A DNA stretch of 64,000 bases from Chromohalobacter moromii (GCF_023091865.1 NZ_JAHXDI010000001.1:682001-746000), one strand, 5' to 3'. Counted from the stretch's first letter, positions 8,562 to 18,047 are shown. Translations and numbers: made by a program. The notes: a model not told the origin generated them from the sequence alone.

Positions 8562-9731
8562 TCAAGCGCCGGGACGCTGTCGTACGAGATAATTCAGCAG
8601 AGCGCCGCTACCGAACTGCCAGGGCCGAATGCGGTCGCTGGTGTCGACGCGATTGACCAGCGCCCCGAGTGTGGGCGTGGCGATGGTCACCACATCTTCG
8701 AGGTGGTGAGTGAAGCCACTACCTTGGGTATCACGGTCCTGGGTCGGGGCGAATAAGGTTCCCAGGAACAGCATGAAGCCGTCCGGGTACTGGTGATGCG
8801 CCCCCAGTGTTTGGTCGACGAGATCGAGCGGGTCGCGACTGATTTGATTCATCGAGCTCACCGCATCTAGGTGAAAACCATCCTCGCCGCGGACATCCAG
8901 GGTGACTTCCAGGGCGCGGACACTGTCGATGTCGAAGTCGTCATCGAACAGGCGCACGAAGGGGCCGATGGCGCAGGAGGCGTTGTTATCCTTGGCCTTG
9001 CCCAGCAACAGAGCACTCCGTCCTTCGACATCGCGTAGGTTGACATCGTTGCCGAGCGTGGCGCCACGTACTTGGCCGCGCGAGTCCACCGCCAGCACGA
9101 CTTCAGGCTCGGGGTTGTTCCACTTCGAGGCCGGGTGAATCCCGACCCGGTGACCCAGGCCCACCGCCGACATGGGTTGCGACTTGGTGAACACTTCGGC
9201 GTCGGGGCCGATGCCGACTTCCAGGTATTGCGACCAAACGTCGAGCTCCACCAGCTTGGCCTTTAGGGCCTCGGCCTCGGCAGATCCCGGCGTTAGCCGG
9301 GAAAGGTCGTCGCCGATCAGCGAGGTGACGGTGTCGCGCAATGCCGCGGCCTTCTGGCTATCGCCACGCGCCTGTTCCTCGATCACTCGCTCCAGCATCG
9401 ATGACGCGAACGTTACCCCACAGGCCTTGATCGCCTGCAAATCGCAGGGCGCTAGAAGATGCCAGGTGGCGGGGTCGCCCTCGGCGTCGAGCGAGGCCTC
9501 CAGGCAATTGCTAACCGTGAGGAGAGGTGCATCCGGTGCTTGGGCGATGCGTGTTGCTAGATCGTCGAACTCCAGCAGGGCGCTGAACGTGGGAGCCAGC
9601 GCGCTGATATCGTGCAGCATGCCGTCACGTACGGTGACCAGGCGGGGACCTTGCGCATCGGGGTCCCATACGCGGCCGATCAAGCTATCGTTGCCGGCAT
9701 CCTGGGGGAGAAACGGGTGAAATTCATTCAT
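8562..9731 (-). CDS. xylX: 2-keto-3-deoxy-pentonate dehydratase, FAH fold (XylX/KdaD-like)
   Basis: 389 residues, close to Caulobacter XylX, with a fumarylacetoacetase-like C-terminal domain. The segments NNPEPEVVLAVDSRG and GNDVNLRDVEGR supply the acidic metal ligands of the FAH superfamily. Enzymes of this branch dehydrate 2-keto-3-deoxy-D-xylonate (or -arabinonate) to 2-oxoglutarate semialdehyde, which is exactly the substrate of the next gene's product. It is divergent from the IlvD/EDD dehydratase at 10101, and the shared 369-bp promoter region contains a paired GntR-type operator. The stereospecificity (xylose, arabinose or both) cannot be told from the sequence. Confidence 0.82.
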   Translation of the reverse strand: MNEFHPFLPQDAGNDSLIGRVWDPDAQGPRLVTVRDGMLHDISALAPTFSALLEFDDLATRIAQAPDAPLLTVSNCLEASLDAEGDPATWHLLAPCDLQAIKACGVTFASSMLERVIEEQARGDSQKAAALRDTVTSLIGDDLSRLTPGSAEAEALKAKLVELDVWSQYLEVGIGPDAEVFTKSQPMSAVGLGHRVGIHPASKWNNPEPEVVLAVDSRGQVRGATLGNDVNLRDVEGRSALLLGKAKDNNASCAIGPFVRLFDDDFDIDSVRALEVTLDVRGEDGFHLDAVSSMNQISRDPLDLVDQTLGAHHQYPDGFMLFLGTLFAPTQDRDTQGSGFTHHLEDVVTIATPTLGALVNRVDTSDRIRPWQFGSGALLNYLVRQRPGA

Positions 9732-10100
9732 GGGAGCGCCCTTGGATTCGTCGCATCAGGCGGTAAATGTTGAACATAGTGCTTACATGTTCAACATAGA
9801 CTTTGGTATACCCATTGCAATCTACCCCAGGCACCCTGGCTGCCGGTATGGGGGGTAATCGACGCCGCAATTTCAACGTTCGTTAGATAAAAATGCCCTT
9901 TAATCAGTACCCTGACGGCGCTTTTCGTCATTGTGCCTCAGTCTCGATGTCTGTTCCTGAAGAGGGTGGAAAAAGCGCGATATTATTTTTGATATTTTTT
10001 TTTACATCAAAGAAGGTCTTTTTTGACATTATCCGGTTATTGAAAGGGGCGTTTATGGTGTTGGCAACGCGAATGCGAATGCCACGAGAAGGAGCCCCTG
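9732..10100. promoter_or_regulatory. Divergent promoter region of the pentonate genes
   Basis: 369 bp without a credible gene. The xylX-proximal end carries the paired operator at 9767-9797. The stretch 9960-10050 is markedly AT-rich, with runs of T and A, and probably contains the promoter for the dehydratase at 10101, whose start is preceded by AAGGAG. I could not fix the -10/-35 boxes with confidence. Confidence 0.6.
9767..9797. promoter_or_regulatory. Paired operator for the GntR/FCD regulator, xylX side
   Basis: Two 11-bp sites, ATGTTGAACAT (9767-9777) and ATGTTCAACAT (9787-9797), are each self-complementary around one central base and are exact reverse complements of each other. Centre-to-centre distance is 20 bp, two helical turns. 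The position, 36 bp or more upstream of the xylX start, suits repression of xylX. Confidence 0.8.
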
Positions 10101-11846
10101 ATGAGCCAGTCCCCCCGCCGACTGCGCAGTGCCGAGTGGTTCGGCACTGCCGACAAGAACGGCTTCATGTATCGCAGTTGGATGAAGAACCAGGGCATTC
10201 CCGACCATGAATTCCAGGGTAAACCGATCATCGGCATCTGTAATACCTGGTCGGAGCTCACCCCCTGCAACGCGCATTTCCGCAAGCTCGCCGAACACGT
10301 CAAGAAAGGGGTGCTCGAGGCTGGCGGTTACCCGGTCGAGTTTCCGGTGTTCTCTAACGGTGAGTCCAACCTGCGTCCCACCGCGATGTTCACCCGCAAC
10401 CTGGCGAGCATGGATGTCGAGGAGGCGATTCGCGGCAACCCGCTCGATGCCGTGATTCTGCTGGTGGGCTGCGACAAGACCACGCCGGCGCTGCTGATGG
10501 GCGCGGCGAGCTGCGATATTCCCACTCTTGTGGTCACTGGCGGCCCGATGCTCAACGGCAAGCACGAGGGCAAGGACATTGGCTCGGGAACCGTCGTCTG
10601 GCAGCTCTCCGAGGAGGTGAAAGCCGGCAAGATATCGCTGCATGACTTCATGGCCGCCGAAGCAGGCATGTCGCGCTCCGCCGGTACCTGCAACACCATG
10701 GGGACCGCCTCGACCATGGCCTGCATGGCCGAATCGCTGGGTACCTCGTTGCCCCACAATGCGGCGATACCGGCCGTCGATTCGCGCCGCTATGTACTGG
10801 CGCACCTGTCCGGCAATCGTATCGTCGAGATGGTCCACGAGGATCTCAAACTCTCCAAGGTGCTGACCAAGCAAGCCTTCGAGAACGCTATTCGCACCAA
10901 CGCGGCCATCGGTGGCTCGACCAATGCGGTCATTCACTTGCAAGCCATCGCCGGACGCATCGGGGTCGACCTGACGCTGGATGACTGGACGCGCATCGGA
11001 CGCGGCACGCCGACCATCGTCGACCTGCAGCCTTCGGGTCGCTACCTGATGGAAGAGTTCTACTATGCCGGCGGCTTGCCCGCCGTGTTGCGGCGCCTTG
11101 GCGAGGCCGACCGGCTGCCGCACAAGGATGCTCTGACCATCAACGGCAAGACGCTGTGGGAGAACGTCCAGGACGCGCCGCTTTACAACGACGCCGTGAT
11201 TCGCCCCCTCGACACGCCATTGCGCGAGGACGGCGGCATGTGCGTGATGCGCGGTAATCTCGCGCCCAACGGTGCCGTCCTCAAGCCTTCCGCGGCGACC
11301 CCCGAGCTGATGATGCACCGTGGCCGTGCCGTGGTCTTCGAGAATTTCGATGACTACAAGGCGCGCATCAACGATCCCGATCTCGATGTCACCGCCGACG
11401 ACATTCTGGTGATGAAAAACTGCGGGCCACGCGGTTATCACGGCATGGCCGAGGTCGGCAACATGGGGCTGCCGTCCAAGCTGCTCGAGCAGGGCATTAC
11501 CGACATGGTGCGCATTTCCGATGCGCGTATGAGCGGTACCGCCTACGGTACCGTGGTTCTCCACGTGGCGCCGGAAGCCGCTGCCGGAGGGCCGCTCGCG
11601 GCGGTCCGTAATGGCGACCTGATCGCCCTCGATGCCTACGCCGGCACGTTGCATCTGGAGGTCGACGATGCCGAACTGACTGCGCGCCTGGCTGAGTCTG
11701 ATCCCACCGCTGAGTCGACCCAAATCGCCAGTACCGGCGGCTATCGCCAGCTCTACATCGAGCATGTACTGCAGGCCGATCGAGGCTGCGATTTCGACTT
11801 CCTGGTCGGCTGTCGCGGCGCAGAGGTACCGCGGCACTCGCACTGA
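10101..11846 (+). CDS. IlvD/EDD family sugar-acid dehydratase, probably L-arabinonate dehydratase
   Basis: 581 residues with the three cysteines of the [2Fe-2S]-containing pentonate dehydratases: Cys56 in LTPCNAH, Cys124 in GCDKTTPA and Cys197 in TCNTMGTAS. Mg2+-binding acidic residues sit beside these motifs. The N-terminus (RSAEWFGTADKNGFMYRSW) resembles the Rhizobium/Azospirillum L-arabinonate dehydratases more than the Caulobacter-type xylonate dehydratase, so the substrate call is by resemblance and not proven. The product, a 2-keto-3-deoxy-pentonate, would be the substrate of the divergent XylX-like enzyme. AAGGAG precedes the ATG, and a hairpin terminator follows at 11883. Confidence 0.8.
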   Translation: MSQSPRRLRSAEWFGTADKNGFMYRSWMKNQGIPDHEFQGKPIIGICNTWSELTPCNAHFRKLAEHVKKGVLEAGGYPVEFPVFSNGESNLRPTAMFTRNLASMDVEEAIRGNPLDAVILLVGCDKTTPALLMGAASCDIPTLVVTGGPMLNGKHEGKDIGSGTVVWQLSEEVKAGKISLHDFMAAEAGMSRSAGTCNTMGTASTMACMAESLGTSLPHNAAIPAVDSRRYVLAHLSGNRIVEMVHEDLKLSKVLTKQAFENAIRTNAAIGGSTNAVIHLQAIAGRIGVDLTLDDWTRIGRGTPTIVDLQPSGRYLMEEFYYAGGLPAVLRRLGEADRLPHKDALTINGKTLWENVQDAPLYNDAVIRPLDTPLREDGGMCVMRGNLAPNGAVLKPSAATPELMMHRGRAVVFENFDDYKARINDPDLDVTADDILVMKNCGPRGYHGMAEVGNMGLPSKLLEQGITDMVRISDARMSGTAYGTVVLHVAPEAAAGGPLAAVRNGDLIALDAYAGTLHLEVDDAELTARLAESDPTAESTQIASTGGYRQLYIEHVLQADRGCDFDFLVGCRGAEVPRHSH

Positions 11847-11882
11847 GGGCTTGGACTAACGAAAAAGAGCGTACGCAAAACG

Positions 11883-11909
11883 AGAAGGCGGCCCATCGGG
11901 CCGCCTTCT
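11883..11909 (+). terminator. Hairpin terminator after the first dehydratase gene
   Basis: 12-bp arms agaaggcggccc (11883-11894) and their complement (11898-11909) with a 3-base loop. The T-tract is short, so efficiency is uncertain. Confidence 0.65.
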
Positions 11910-11961
11910 TGCGTTGCGGCATTGCTCAGCGCGGACAAGCGGCGTCTCTACACCTATCGGA

Positions 11962-11994
11962 GTATGTTGAACATACTCGCAATATGTTTGACTT
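11962..11994. promoter_or_regulatory. Operator pair for the GntR/FCD regulator upstream of xylD
   Basis: GTATGTTGAACATAC (11962-11976) is a 15-bp palindrome containing the same ATGTTGAACAT core as at xylX. A degenerate second copy, ATGTTTGACTT (11984-11994, 8 of 11 matches), is centred 20 bp away, the same spacing as at xylX. It is about 40 bp upstream of the xylD start. Confidence 0.75.
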
Positions 11995-12033
11995 ACATAG
12001 GAGCCGATTGTTCTTTCGAGAGGAGATAACCCG

Positions 12034-13842
12034 ATGTCCGCCGACAATCGCCGCATGACCCCCGATCAACTGCGTTCGCGCTGGTGGTTCGACAACCCCG
12101 AGCATCCGGGAACCACCGCGCTGTGCATCGAGCGTTACATGAATTACGGCTTGACGCTGGAGGAGCTCAAGAGCGGCAAGCCGATCATCGGCATCGCGCA
12201 GTCGGGCTCCGACTTGACGCCTTGCAATCGTCATCACATCGATCTGGTGAAACGCGTCAAGGATGGCATCCGCGCCGCCGGGGGCGTGCCGTTCGAGTTT
12301 CCCCTGCATCCCATCCATGAAAACGTGCGTCGGCCGACGGCAGCGCTGGATCGCAACCTCGCGTACCTAGGGCTGGTGGAGGTCCTGCATGGTTACCCGC
12401 TAGACGGTGTGGTGCTAACCACTGGCTGTGATAAGACCACGCCCGCCTGCCTCATGGCAGCGGCGACCGCGAATATTCCGGCGATCGTGCTCTCCGGCGG
12501 CCCCATGCTCAATGGCTGGCGCGGCACCCAGGAACGTGTGGGCTCGGGTACCATCATCTGGGAACTCCGCAAGCGTCTCGCGGCGGGGGATATCGGCTAC
12601 GAGGAATTCCTGTCCCGCGCCACCGATTCGGCGCCTTCAGTGGGCCACTGCAACACCATGGGCACCGCCTCGACGATGAACTCCATGGCCGAAGCGTTGG
12701 GCATGAGCCTGCCCGGCTCGGCGATGATTCCGGCGCCCTACAAGGAACGCTCGATGGTCGCCTATCAAACCGGGACGCGCATCGTCGACATGGTATGGGA
12801 AGACCTGCGTCCGTTGGATATCATCACCCGAGAGGCCTGCGAGAATGCCATCGTGGTGTGTTCGGCGCTAGGCGGTTCTTCCAACGCGCCGGTGCATATC
12901 AACGCCATCGCTCGTCACGCGGGGATCGAGCTGACCAACGACGATTGGCAACGCCTTGGGCATGAGATTCCGCTGCTTGCCAACGTGATGCCGGCAGGGA
13001 TCTATCTTTCCGAGGAGTTCCACCGGGCCGGTGGCGTGCCCGCGGTGCTCAGCGAGTTGATCAAAGCGGGACGTCTGCATGGCGATGTGCCGACGGTCAA
13101 TGGCAAGACATTGGCGGAGAATACGGCCGGGCGTGAAACCCTGGACGACGATATCATTCGCCGCTATGACAATCCGCTGGTGGAAGAGGCCGGCTTCATC
13201 AATCTCAAGGGCAACCTGTTCGATTCGGCGTTAATGAAGACCAGCGTGATCGCCAGCGACTTCCGGCAGCGTTTCCTGAGTCAGGCCGATGATCTGGATG
13301 CTTTCGAAGGCAAGGTGGCGGTATTCGACGGCTCCGAAGATTATCATGCACGCATCGACGACCCGTCACTCGAGATCGACGAGAAGACCATCCTGATCAT
13401 GCGCGGTGCCGGACCAATCGGCCATCCGGGCAGTGCCGAGGTCGTCAACATGCAGCCGCCAGAGGCGTTGATACGTCAAGGTATCGAATCGCTGCCGTGC
13501 ATCGGTGACGGTCGTCAGTCGGGGACCTCGGGCTCGCCCTCGATCCTCAATGCGGCACCTGAAGCTGCCGTGGGCGGCGGCTTGGCACTACTGGAAACGG
13601 GGGATCGAATTCGTATCGACCTCAAGCGCGGCGAAGCCAATCTGCTGGTCGATGACGCCGAGTTGTTACGGCGTCGCCAGGCGCTGGAGTCGCGTGGCGG
13701 TTATATTTACCCGGTGGACCAGACGCCTTGGCAGGAAATTCAACGCGGCATGGTCGAGCAGCTCGATCGTGGCATGACGCTAGGCCCTGCCACTAAGTAC
13801 CGCGACGTCGCGCGTAAGAGCCCGCCCCGCGACAATCACTGA
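12034..13842 (+). CDS. xylD: D-xylonate dehydratase, IlvD/EDD family (XylD-like)
   Basis: 602 residues, the length of Caulobacter XylD and longer than the neighbouring paralogue. The Fe-S cysteines are Cys64 (LTPCNRH), Cys132 (GCDKTTPA) and Cys206 (HCNTMGTAS). It would convert D-xylonate to 2-keto-3-deoxy-D-xylonate. Two such paralogues beside one XylX and one semialdehyde dehydrogenase suggest that D- and L-pentonates enter the same lower pathway. GAGAGGAG lies upstream of the ATG, preceded by the GntR operator pair. Galactonate or another sugar acid cannot be excluded as substrate. Confidence 0.8.
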   Translation: MSADNRRMTPDQLRSRWWFDNPEHPGTTALCIERYMNYGLTLEELKSGKPIIGIAQSGSDLTPCNRHHIDLVKRVKDGIRAAGGVPFEFPLHPIHENVRRPTAALDRNLAYLGLVEVLHGYPLDGVVLTTGCDKTTPACLMAAATANIPAIVLSGGPMLNGWRGTQERVGSGTIIWELRKRLAAGDIGYEEFLSRATDSAPSVGHCNTMGTASTMNSMAEALGMSLPGSAMIPAPYKERSMVAYQTGTRIVDMVWEDLRPLDIITREACENAIVVCSALGGSSNAPVHINAIARHAGIELTNDDWQRLGHEIPLLANVMPAGIYLSEEFHRAGGVPAVLSELIKAGRLHGDVPTVNGKTLAENTAGRETLDDDIIRRYDNPLVEEAGFINLKGNLFDSALMKTSVIASDFRQRFLSQADDLDAFEGKVAVFDGSEDYHARIDDPSLEIDEKTILIMRGAGPIGHPGSAEVVNMQPPEALIRQGIESLPCIGDGRQSGTSGSPSILNAAPEAAVGGGLALLETGDRIRIDLKRGEANLLVDDAELLRRRQALESRGGYIYPVDQTPWQEIQRGMVEQLDRGMTLGPATKYRDVARKSPPRDNH

Positions 13843-13866
13843 GTACTTGATGCTAAGCACTTGACC

Positions 13867-13905
13867 AGACAAACCGGGCGTCGCCATGCGACGCCCGGTT
13901 TGTCT
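13867..13905. terminator. Bidirectional terminator between xylD and the GntR gene
   Basis: 17-bp perfect arms starting agacaaaccgggcg (13867-13883 and 13889-13905) with a 5-base loop, located between convergent genes. The T-content is modest on both sides. Confidence 0.8.
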
Positions 13906-13929
13906 GTCGAGTGTCAGAGGTAGCGCTTG

Positions 13930-14697
13930 TCAGCTTTCGGACAACAGCTCGGCGCTATGCCCAAGAGGCGTGTCGGGGATTTCCAACCCCAAGGCGCTGG
14001 CGGTGCCAGCGAGTACGGCCTGTGAGGCGCGAAAGGCATCGCGTGGCCGGCGTGCGCGAATGCTTTCCATCAGCAACCGGTGGCGCTCCAGGCTCTCCGC
14101 CGGGTCGCTGGCGCTGACGTTCGAGGTCTCGATCAATAGCAATATCGAGGGACGCAGAATGTGCGAGAGCTGTGACCAGACGATATTGTGCGTGGCCTTG
14201 AAGATAGCCACATGGAAGGCGATGTCATAGTCGCTATGCAAGCGGCCGTCACGGTTGGAAGAGGGGTCGTCGAGGTCACTGCCCATGCCGTTGAAGGCCT
14301 CCTCGATGGCGACCAAGTCATGCGCCGTCGCGTGCTTGGCGGCGGTCATGGCGACATAGGGCTCCACGTCCAGACGAAAGGCCAGGATCTCACGCTGCAC
14401 GCCGGGGTTGGGCGCGGCGTAGCGCGTCATCCACTCGGTGACTTGAGCATCGAGAATGTTCCACTCCGGATACTCGCGGACCTTCGAACCGTGTCCGGAA
14501 ATGCGTTCGATGATTCCGGCGTCGACCAACTGGCGTAGATCGCTGCGGACCGCCGAGCGATTGAGAGCGAAGCGCGCGCATAGATCGATCTCGCGGGGCA
14601 CGAAATCCCCGGGTTGGTATTCGCCGGAGAAGATCTCCTTTGCCAGCGCCTCGGCGACGCTGGGACGTTTTCGGGATGGGGTTTGCTTGCTCTTCAC
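13930..14697 (-). CDS. GntR family regulator with FCD domain, pentonate regulon
   Basis: 255 residues from a GTG start at 14697; the frame is open much further upstream but that part overlaps the argE-like gene and has no protein character. Residues about 10-75 form the winged HTH (FVPREIDLCARFALNRSAVRSDLRQLVDAGII), and the FCD effector domain follows, with the likely metal ligands in DYDIAFHVAIFKATHN and the later ERHRLL. FCD regulators bind sugar acids and similar carboxylates. The nearby operators with core ATGTTSAACAT, including one just upstream of this gene, point to repression of the pentonate genes and autoregulation. An ATG at 14745 is possible but would lie inside the operator. Confidence 0.85.
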   Translation of the reverse strand: MKSKQTPSRKRPSVAEALAKEIFSGEYQPGDFVPREIDLCARFALNRSAVRSDLRQLVDAGIIERISGHGSKVREYPEWNILDAQVTEWMTRYAAPNPGVQREILAFRLDVEPYVAMTAAKHATAHDLVAIEEAFNGMGSDLDDPSSNRDGRLHSDYDIAFHVAIFKATHNIVWSQLSHILRPSILLLIETSNVSASDPAESLERHRLLMESIRARRPRDAFRASQAVLAGTASALGLEIPDTPLGHSAELLSES

Positions 14698-14734
14698 GTG
14701 ACATCGTTCCGAATCATTTCGTTCACGCTGGCAT

Positions 14735-14752
14735 ATGTCGAACATTTCGACA
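14735..14752. promoter_or_regulatory. Operator upstream of the GntR regulator gene
   Basis: ATGTCGAACAT (14735-14745) matches the pentonate operator core with one change. It overlaps a perfect 7-bp inverted repeat, TGTCGAA (14736-14742) and TTCGACA (14746-14752). The position 38 bp before the GTG start fits autoregulation. Confidence 0.6.
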
Positions 14753-14795
14753 AGGCGCCGATGGTAGAGGTCCTCTCGGTGGAGATGTTGCGATG

Positions 14796-15956
14796 CTAGT
14801 CGGCGCTTGCCATGCGCTTCCCAAGCGCCGCCATGAAGGCATCCGCTGCCTCGAGCTGGGCGACGTCCAGATATTCGTCGGGTTGATGTGCCTGAGCGAT
14901 GCTGCCGGGGCCGCAAATCACCGTGGATAGGCCGGCGCGTTGAAATTGCCCCGCTTCGGTGGCATAGGCCACGGCTTGGTTGTCGGCGGCGCCGAGCAGC
15001 GACTGGCATAGTGCCACCGCCGCTTGGTTGTCGCGGTCGGCCAGGGCGGGCACGGTCTCGGTGAGGTGGTCGGTATGGATGGCGATCTGCGGCGCGCGTG
15101 GGCGCAAGTCGTGTACCAATGAATCGGCGTAGTGCTGGAAACGCTCGAACAAGGCTTCGAAACCGTCCGTTGGTAGATGGCGGATCTCCCAGTCGAAATG
15201 GCACTCGCGCGCCATGATGTTGATCGCCGTACCGCCCTGGATCTTGCCCACGTGGAGACTGGAGTGGGGGACGTTGAAGAGCGGATCGACACGCCCCTCG
15301 CTGACAAGTTCCGCCATGATGTCTTCGATGCGGGTCACCAGGCGGGCGGCCACGTGGACGGCGGATACACCCTGGCGCACCTGGCTTGAATGCGCTTCGC
15401 GACCGGTCACCGTGGTACGCAGGTTAGTGATGCCCTTCTGGGCCACCACCGGCGCCATCAGCGTGGGCTCGCCGACGATGACCGCCGCTGGCGTCGGTGC
15501 ATCGGCCATCAAGCGTTCGATCAAGCGCGGCGCGCCCAGGCAACCGACTTCCTCGTCGTAGGAAAACGCCAGGTAGATGGGTCGCTGCAAGTCGAGCGTT
15601 TGCCACTGCGGTACTTGTGCCAGTGCGCTGGCGATGAATCCCTTCATGTCGCAACTGCCACGTCCGTAGAGGCGGCCGTCGTCTTTTTCGATCAGCGTGA
15701 AAGGGTCGCTGCTCCAGGGCTGACCGTCCACCGGTACCACGTCGGTATGCCCGGACAGCACCACGCCGCCCGCGACCTTGGGGCCGATGCGGGCCAGCAG
15801 ATTGGCCTTGCTGCCGTCATCGTTGTCGATGCGGGTACAGGGCACGTCGTGCTCGGCGAGATAACGTTCGATGAAGGCGATCAATTCCAGGTTGGAGTGA
15901 CGCGAGACGGTATCGAAGCCAACCAAGTGCTCGAGTAGGGCGGTGGTGTTGGGCAT
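14796..15956 (-). CDS. argE: Acetylornithine deacetylase / ArgE-type M20 metallopeptidase
   Basis: 386 residues, the usual ArgE length. M20 zinc motifs are intact: [11 protein letters not shown] with the first His and catalytic Asp, RGSCDMKGF with the bridging Asp, [11 protein letters not shown] with the general-base Glu pair, and HQPDEYLD with the last His. The segment [18 protein letters not shown] is the dimerisation/lid region. It hydrolyses N-acetyl-L-ornithine in arginine synthesis; related M20 enzymes act on other N-acyl amino acids, so specificity is likely but not certain. GGAGG precedes the ATG. It follows the regulator gene but points away from the pentonate genes and is probably unrelated. 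Confidence 0.85.
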   Translation of the reverse strand: MPNTTALLEHLVGFDTVSRHSNLELIAFIERYLAEHDVPCTRIDNDDGSKANLLARIGPKVAGGVVLSGHTDVVPVDGQPWSSDPFTLIEKDDGRLYGRGSCDMKGFIASALAQVPQWQTLDLQRPIYLAFSYDEEVGCLGAPRLIERLMADAPTPAAVIVGEPTLMAPVVAQKGITNLRTTVTGREAHSSQVRQGVSAVHVAARLVTRIEDIMAELVSEGRVDPLFNVPHSSLHVGKIQGGTAINIMARECHFDWEIRHLPTDGFEALFERFQHYADSLVHDLRPRAPQIAIHTDHLTETVPALADRDNQAAVALCQSLLGAADNQAVAYATEAGQFQRAGLSTVICGPGSIAQAHQPDEYLDVAQLEAADAFMAALGKRMASAD

Positions 15957-16064
15957 GGCGACCTCCAGCGGATGTTTTGCGCCAGCCTAGCACGTCACTT
16001 TGACGGTGGCGCGAGCGTGCGCCATCTTGAAAGCGTCCATACATCCAGTCAGGAGAGTACCCTC

Positions 16065-16670
16065 GTGAGCAAGATTCTCGTCCTTTATTACTCCAGTTAC
16101 GGGCACATCGAAACATTGGCCAATGCCGTCGCCGAAGGCGCACGCGGCGTGGCCGGCACTCAGGTGGATCTGTATCGCGTGGCCGAACTCGTGCCCGCTG
16201 ACGTCGCCGAAAAATCTGGCTACAAGGCGGACAGCACTGCCGCCGTGCTGGATGACCCCAGCCTACTGGCCGAGTACGATGCGATTCTCGTCGGTACGCC
16301 CACGCGCTTCGGCAACATGGCCTCGCAGATGCGCAATTTCTGGGACAAGACGGGCGGTCTCTGGGCGCAAGGCAAACTGATTGGCAAGCTGGGCGGTGCC
16401 TTCACTTCTACCGCCAGCCAGCACGGCGGGCAGGAAACCACACTGACCTCGATTCACACTACCTTGCTTCACCACGGCATGGCGATCGTCGGTGTGCCGT
16501 ACTCCTGCGCGGCGCTGAGCGAGCTCAATGACGTCTCCGGTGGCACGCCTTACGGCGCGACAACCATCGCCGGTGGCGACGGCAGCCGCCAACCCAGCGA
16601 AAATGAACTCACCATCGCCCGCTTTCAGGGCCAGCACACCGCTGAAATGGCCGCCAAACTCGCCGGCTGA
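16065..16670 (+). CDS. wrbA: NAD(P)H:quinone oxidoreductase, WrbA type
   Basis: 201 residues starting at GTG 16065, chosen because AGGAG (16051-16055) lies 9 bp upstream and because WrbA proteins begin with the flavodoxin strand [17 protein letters not shown]-binding segments [18 protein letters not shown] and [13 protein letters not shown] are present. The enzyme makes two-electron reductions of quinones in the cytoplasm, avoiding semiquinones. It is divergent from the argE-like gene with about 100 bp between starts and ends in a bidirectional terminator. Confidence 0.93.
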   Translation: MSKILVLYYSSYGHIETLANAVAEGARGVAGTQVDLYRVAELVPADVAEKSGYKADSTAAVLDDPSLLAEYDAILVGTPTRFGNMASQMRNFWDKTGGLWAQGKLIGKLGGAFTSTASQHGGQETTLTSIHTTLLHHGMAIVGVPYSCAALSELNDVSGGTPYGATTIAGGDGSRQPSENELTIARFQGQHTAEMAAKLAG

Positions 16671-16676
16671 GCCCCG

Positions 16677-16692
16677 TTCGAAGCGCTTCGAA
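16677..16692. repeat. 16-bp palindrome after wrbA
   Basis: ttcgaagcgcttcgaa is fully self-complementary and sits 7 bp past the wrbA stop, just before the terminator. Confidence 0.4.
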
Positions 16693-16699
16693 AGACGCC

Positions 16700-16729
16700 A
16701 AAACGCCGTGCCTTAGTGCACGGCGTTTT
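16700..16729. terminator. Bidirectional intrinsic terminator between wrbA and the hydrolase gene
   Basis: 12-bp arms aaaacgccgtgc (16700-16711) and gcacggcgtttt (16718-16729) with a 6-base loop, between convergent genes. Confidence 0.9.
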
Positions 16730-16741
16730 AGTGTCGGAGAT

Positions 16742-16770
16742 ATGTACACGAAGCGCGTTTTTTCGACACG
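16742..16770. repeat. 29-bp repeat copy 1 (partner at 18018-18047)
   Basis: The 29 bases beginning atgtacacgaagcgcg and ending ttcgacacg match 18018-18047 in the same orientation with only a few substitutions and one extra base in the second copy. The two copies bracket the hydrolase gene at a distance of about 1.28 kb. Confidence 0.6.
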
Positions 16771-16797
16771 TCGCCTAAGTATTTAACCCACCCTCTA

Positions 16798-17778
16798 CTA
16801 CGGGGCAGGTGCTTTTTGCCCGTTCAGCGCCTGGATGGCGGCGACGGCGGCATCGATAGCGTCGGGATCGAGTATCAGGCCGATGTGGTCGATGTCGGGG
16901 AGTTGATCGACCGCTACGTCGCTGCCGGCGTTTTGAAACACAGTAGCGAACTGACCGGCACGAAAGATTTGGTCATCCTCGCCCACCAGCACCCGCATCG
17001 GGTGATTCGTCGCGCGTAGGGCGGCTCGGTAATCGGCTTTCGGCCGGTAATTCTGGGCCAGGTCGTACGAGTAGGCTGGTGTCAGGTCGGCACTTTCGTC
17101 GACGGCATAGCGGACCACAGGCAGATGATTGAAGGCGTCGATACCGAGACGATTCAATAACATGATGGCGATGTAACGCGGTAATCCGACGCGGGTCCAA
17201 CCGCCGCTATCGGCCCGATACGTCGATGCCTCCTGACTGATGAACGGCGACAGTAGCAGGTAGTTGGAAAACAGCTGCTGGCGTTGACCACCGGCCACCC
17301 TGAGCGCGAATCCACCACCGGAAGAGAAACCCACGAGCGTGGTGGGCGTGACCGGCTCAATGGTCTGCATGAAATCTTCCAGATCATCCTCGAGTTGTCC
17401 CACGTAGGCGATGTCGCCGTTGGTGCCGGAGGAACCGTGTCCGCGAACATCCAGCGTGTATGCGGTATACCCGGCGGCGGCGAAAGCCTTGGCCAGCGGA
17501 TGCATGCTGCGGCTGTCAGCGGCGGAGCCGTGGAGCAGCACCACACTGCCGTGTGATGTGTCTGCAGAAGATGCGTAACGGCGAAACGCGAGAGGCGTGC
17601 CATCTCGCGCCTGGTAGGTGCTGAGTGCTGGTAAGTCGCTATCGTCGAGTGCCCTGAATGGCGCATTGATGCCTTCCAGGGTCGGCGGCCGGGATGGGCC
17701 GCCGAAGATCAGCGCCAAGGCGGTAGCGCTCACCAGCCCCACGCTGATCAGCAAGAGTAAGCCAATGGCGAATTTCAT
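16798..17778 (-). CDS. Membrane-anchored or exported alpha/beta hydrolase
   Basis: 326 residues from ATG 17778, preceded by GAGGTG; an in-frame GTG two codons upstream is possible. Residues 1-24 form a hydrophobic segment with a short basic start and no clear cleavage site, so it is likely a membrane anchor or signal. The hydrolase core has the oxyanion segment VVLLHGSAADS, the nucleophile elbow GFSSGG with Ser152, an acid in VGEDDQIF and a His in DIDHIG. It belongs to the lysophospholipase-like group, but the substrate is unknown. The gene is flanked by two copies of a 29-bp repeat. Confidence 0.75.
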   Translation of the reverse strand: MKFAIGLLLLISVGLVSATALALIFGGPSRPPTLEGINAPFRALDDSDLPALSTYQARDGTPLAFRRYASSADTSHGSVVLLHGSAADSRSMHPLAKAFAAAGYTAYTLDVRGHGSSGTNGDIAYVGQLEDDLEDFMQTIEPVTPTTLVGFSSGGGFALRVAGGQRQQLFSNYLLLSPFISQEASTYRADSGGWTRVGLPRYIAIMLLNRLGIDAFNHLPVVRYAVDESADLTPAYSYDLAQNYRPKADYRAALRATNHPMRVLVGEDDQIFRAGQFATVFQNAGSDVAVDQLPDIDHIGLILDPDAIDAAVAAIQALNGQKAPAP

Positions 17779-18017
17779 GGGCACCTCGTGTCAGGTTTTC
17801 CGGGCTTTTTATATCACCACGCATTGCGTCATCACCAGCGTGGGCGATTCGCGGATAGGATATCGATCAGCTCAGTGACGCGGATACCGTCTTCGTTGGC
17901 GGCAGGGTCGTTGATGGCAAAATAGTACGCAATGCCTGGCTACCGAGGGATGGCCTCTCAATGGCACTCTATGGGAAGCAAGTTGATATGTTCACGGCAT
18001 CGACACATGTTGAGGGC

Positions 18018-18047
18018 ATGTACACGGAACGCGATTTTTTCGACATG
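18018..18047. repeat. 30-bp repeat copy 2 within an 11-bp hairpin
   Basis: This copy (starting atgtacacggaacgcg, ending ttcgacatg) is nearly the same as 16742-16770. It is enclosed in an 11-bp perfect inverted repeat, tgagggcatgt (18011-18021) and acatgccctca (18043-18053), which lies between the upstream region and the Shine-Dalgarno site of the gene at 18068. Confidence 0.6.

Noticed and set aside
10053-11843. 596-codon minus-strand open frame
   Set aside because: It is the shadow of the Fe-S dehydratase gene; high GC and codon bias produce long antisense frames, and the sequence has no family character.
14698-15204. N-terminal extension of the GntR regulator frame
   Set aside because: Overlaps the argE-like gene on the same strand in another frame and reads as Arg/Pro-rich nonsense; the GTG at 14697 starts the recognised domain.
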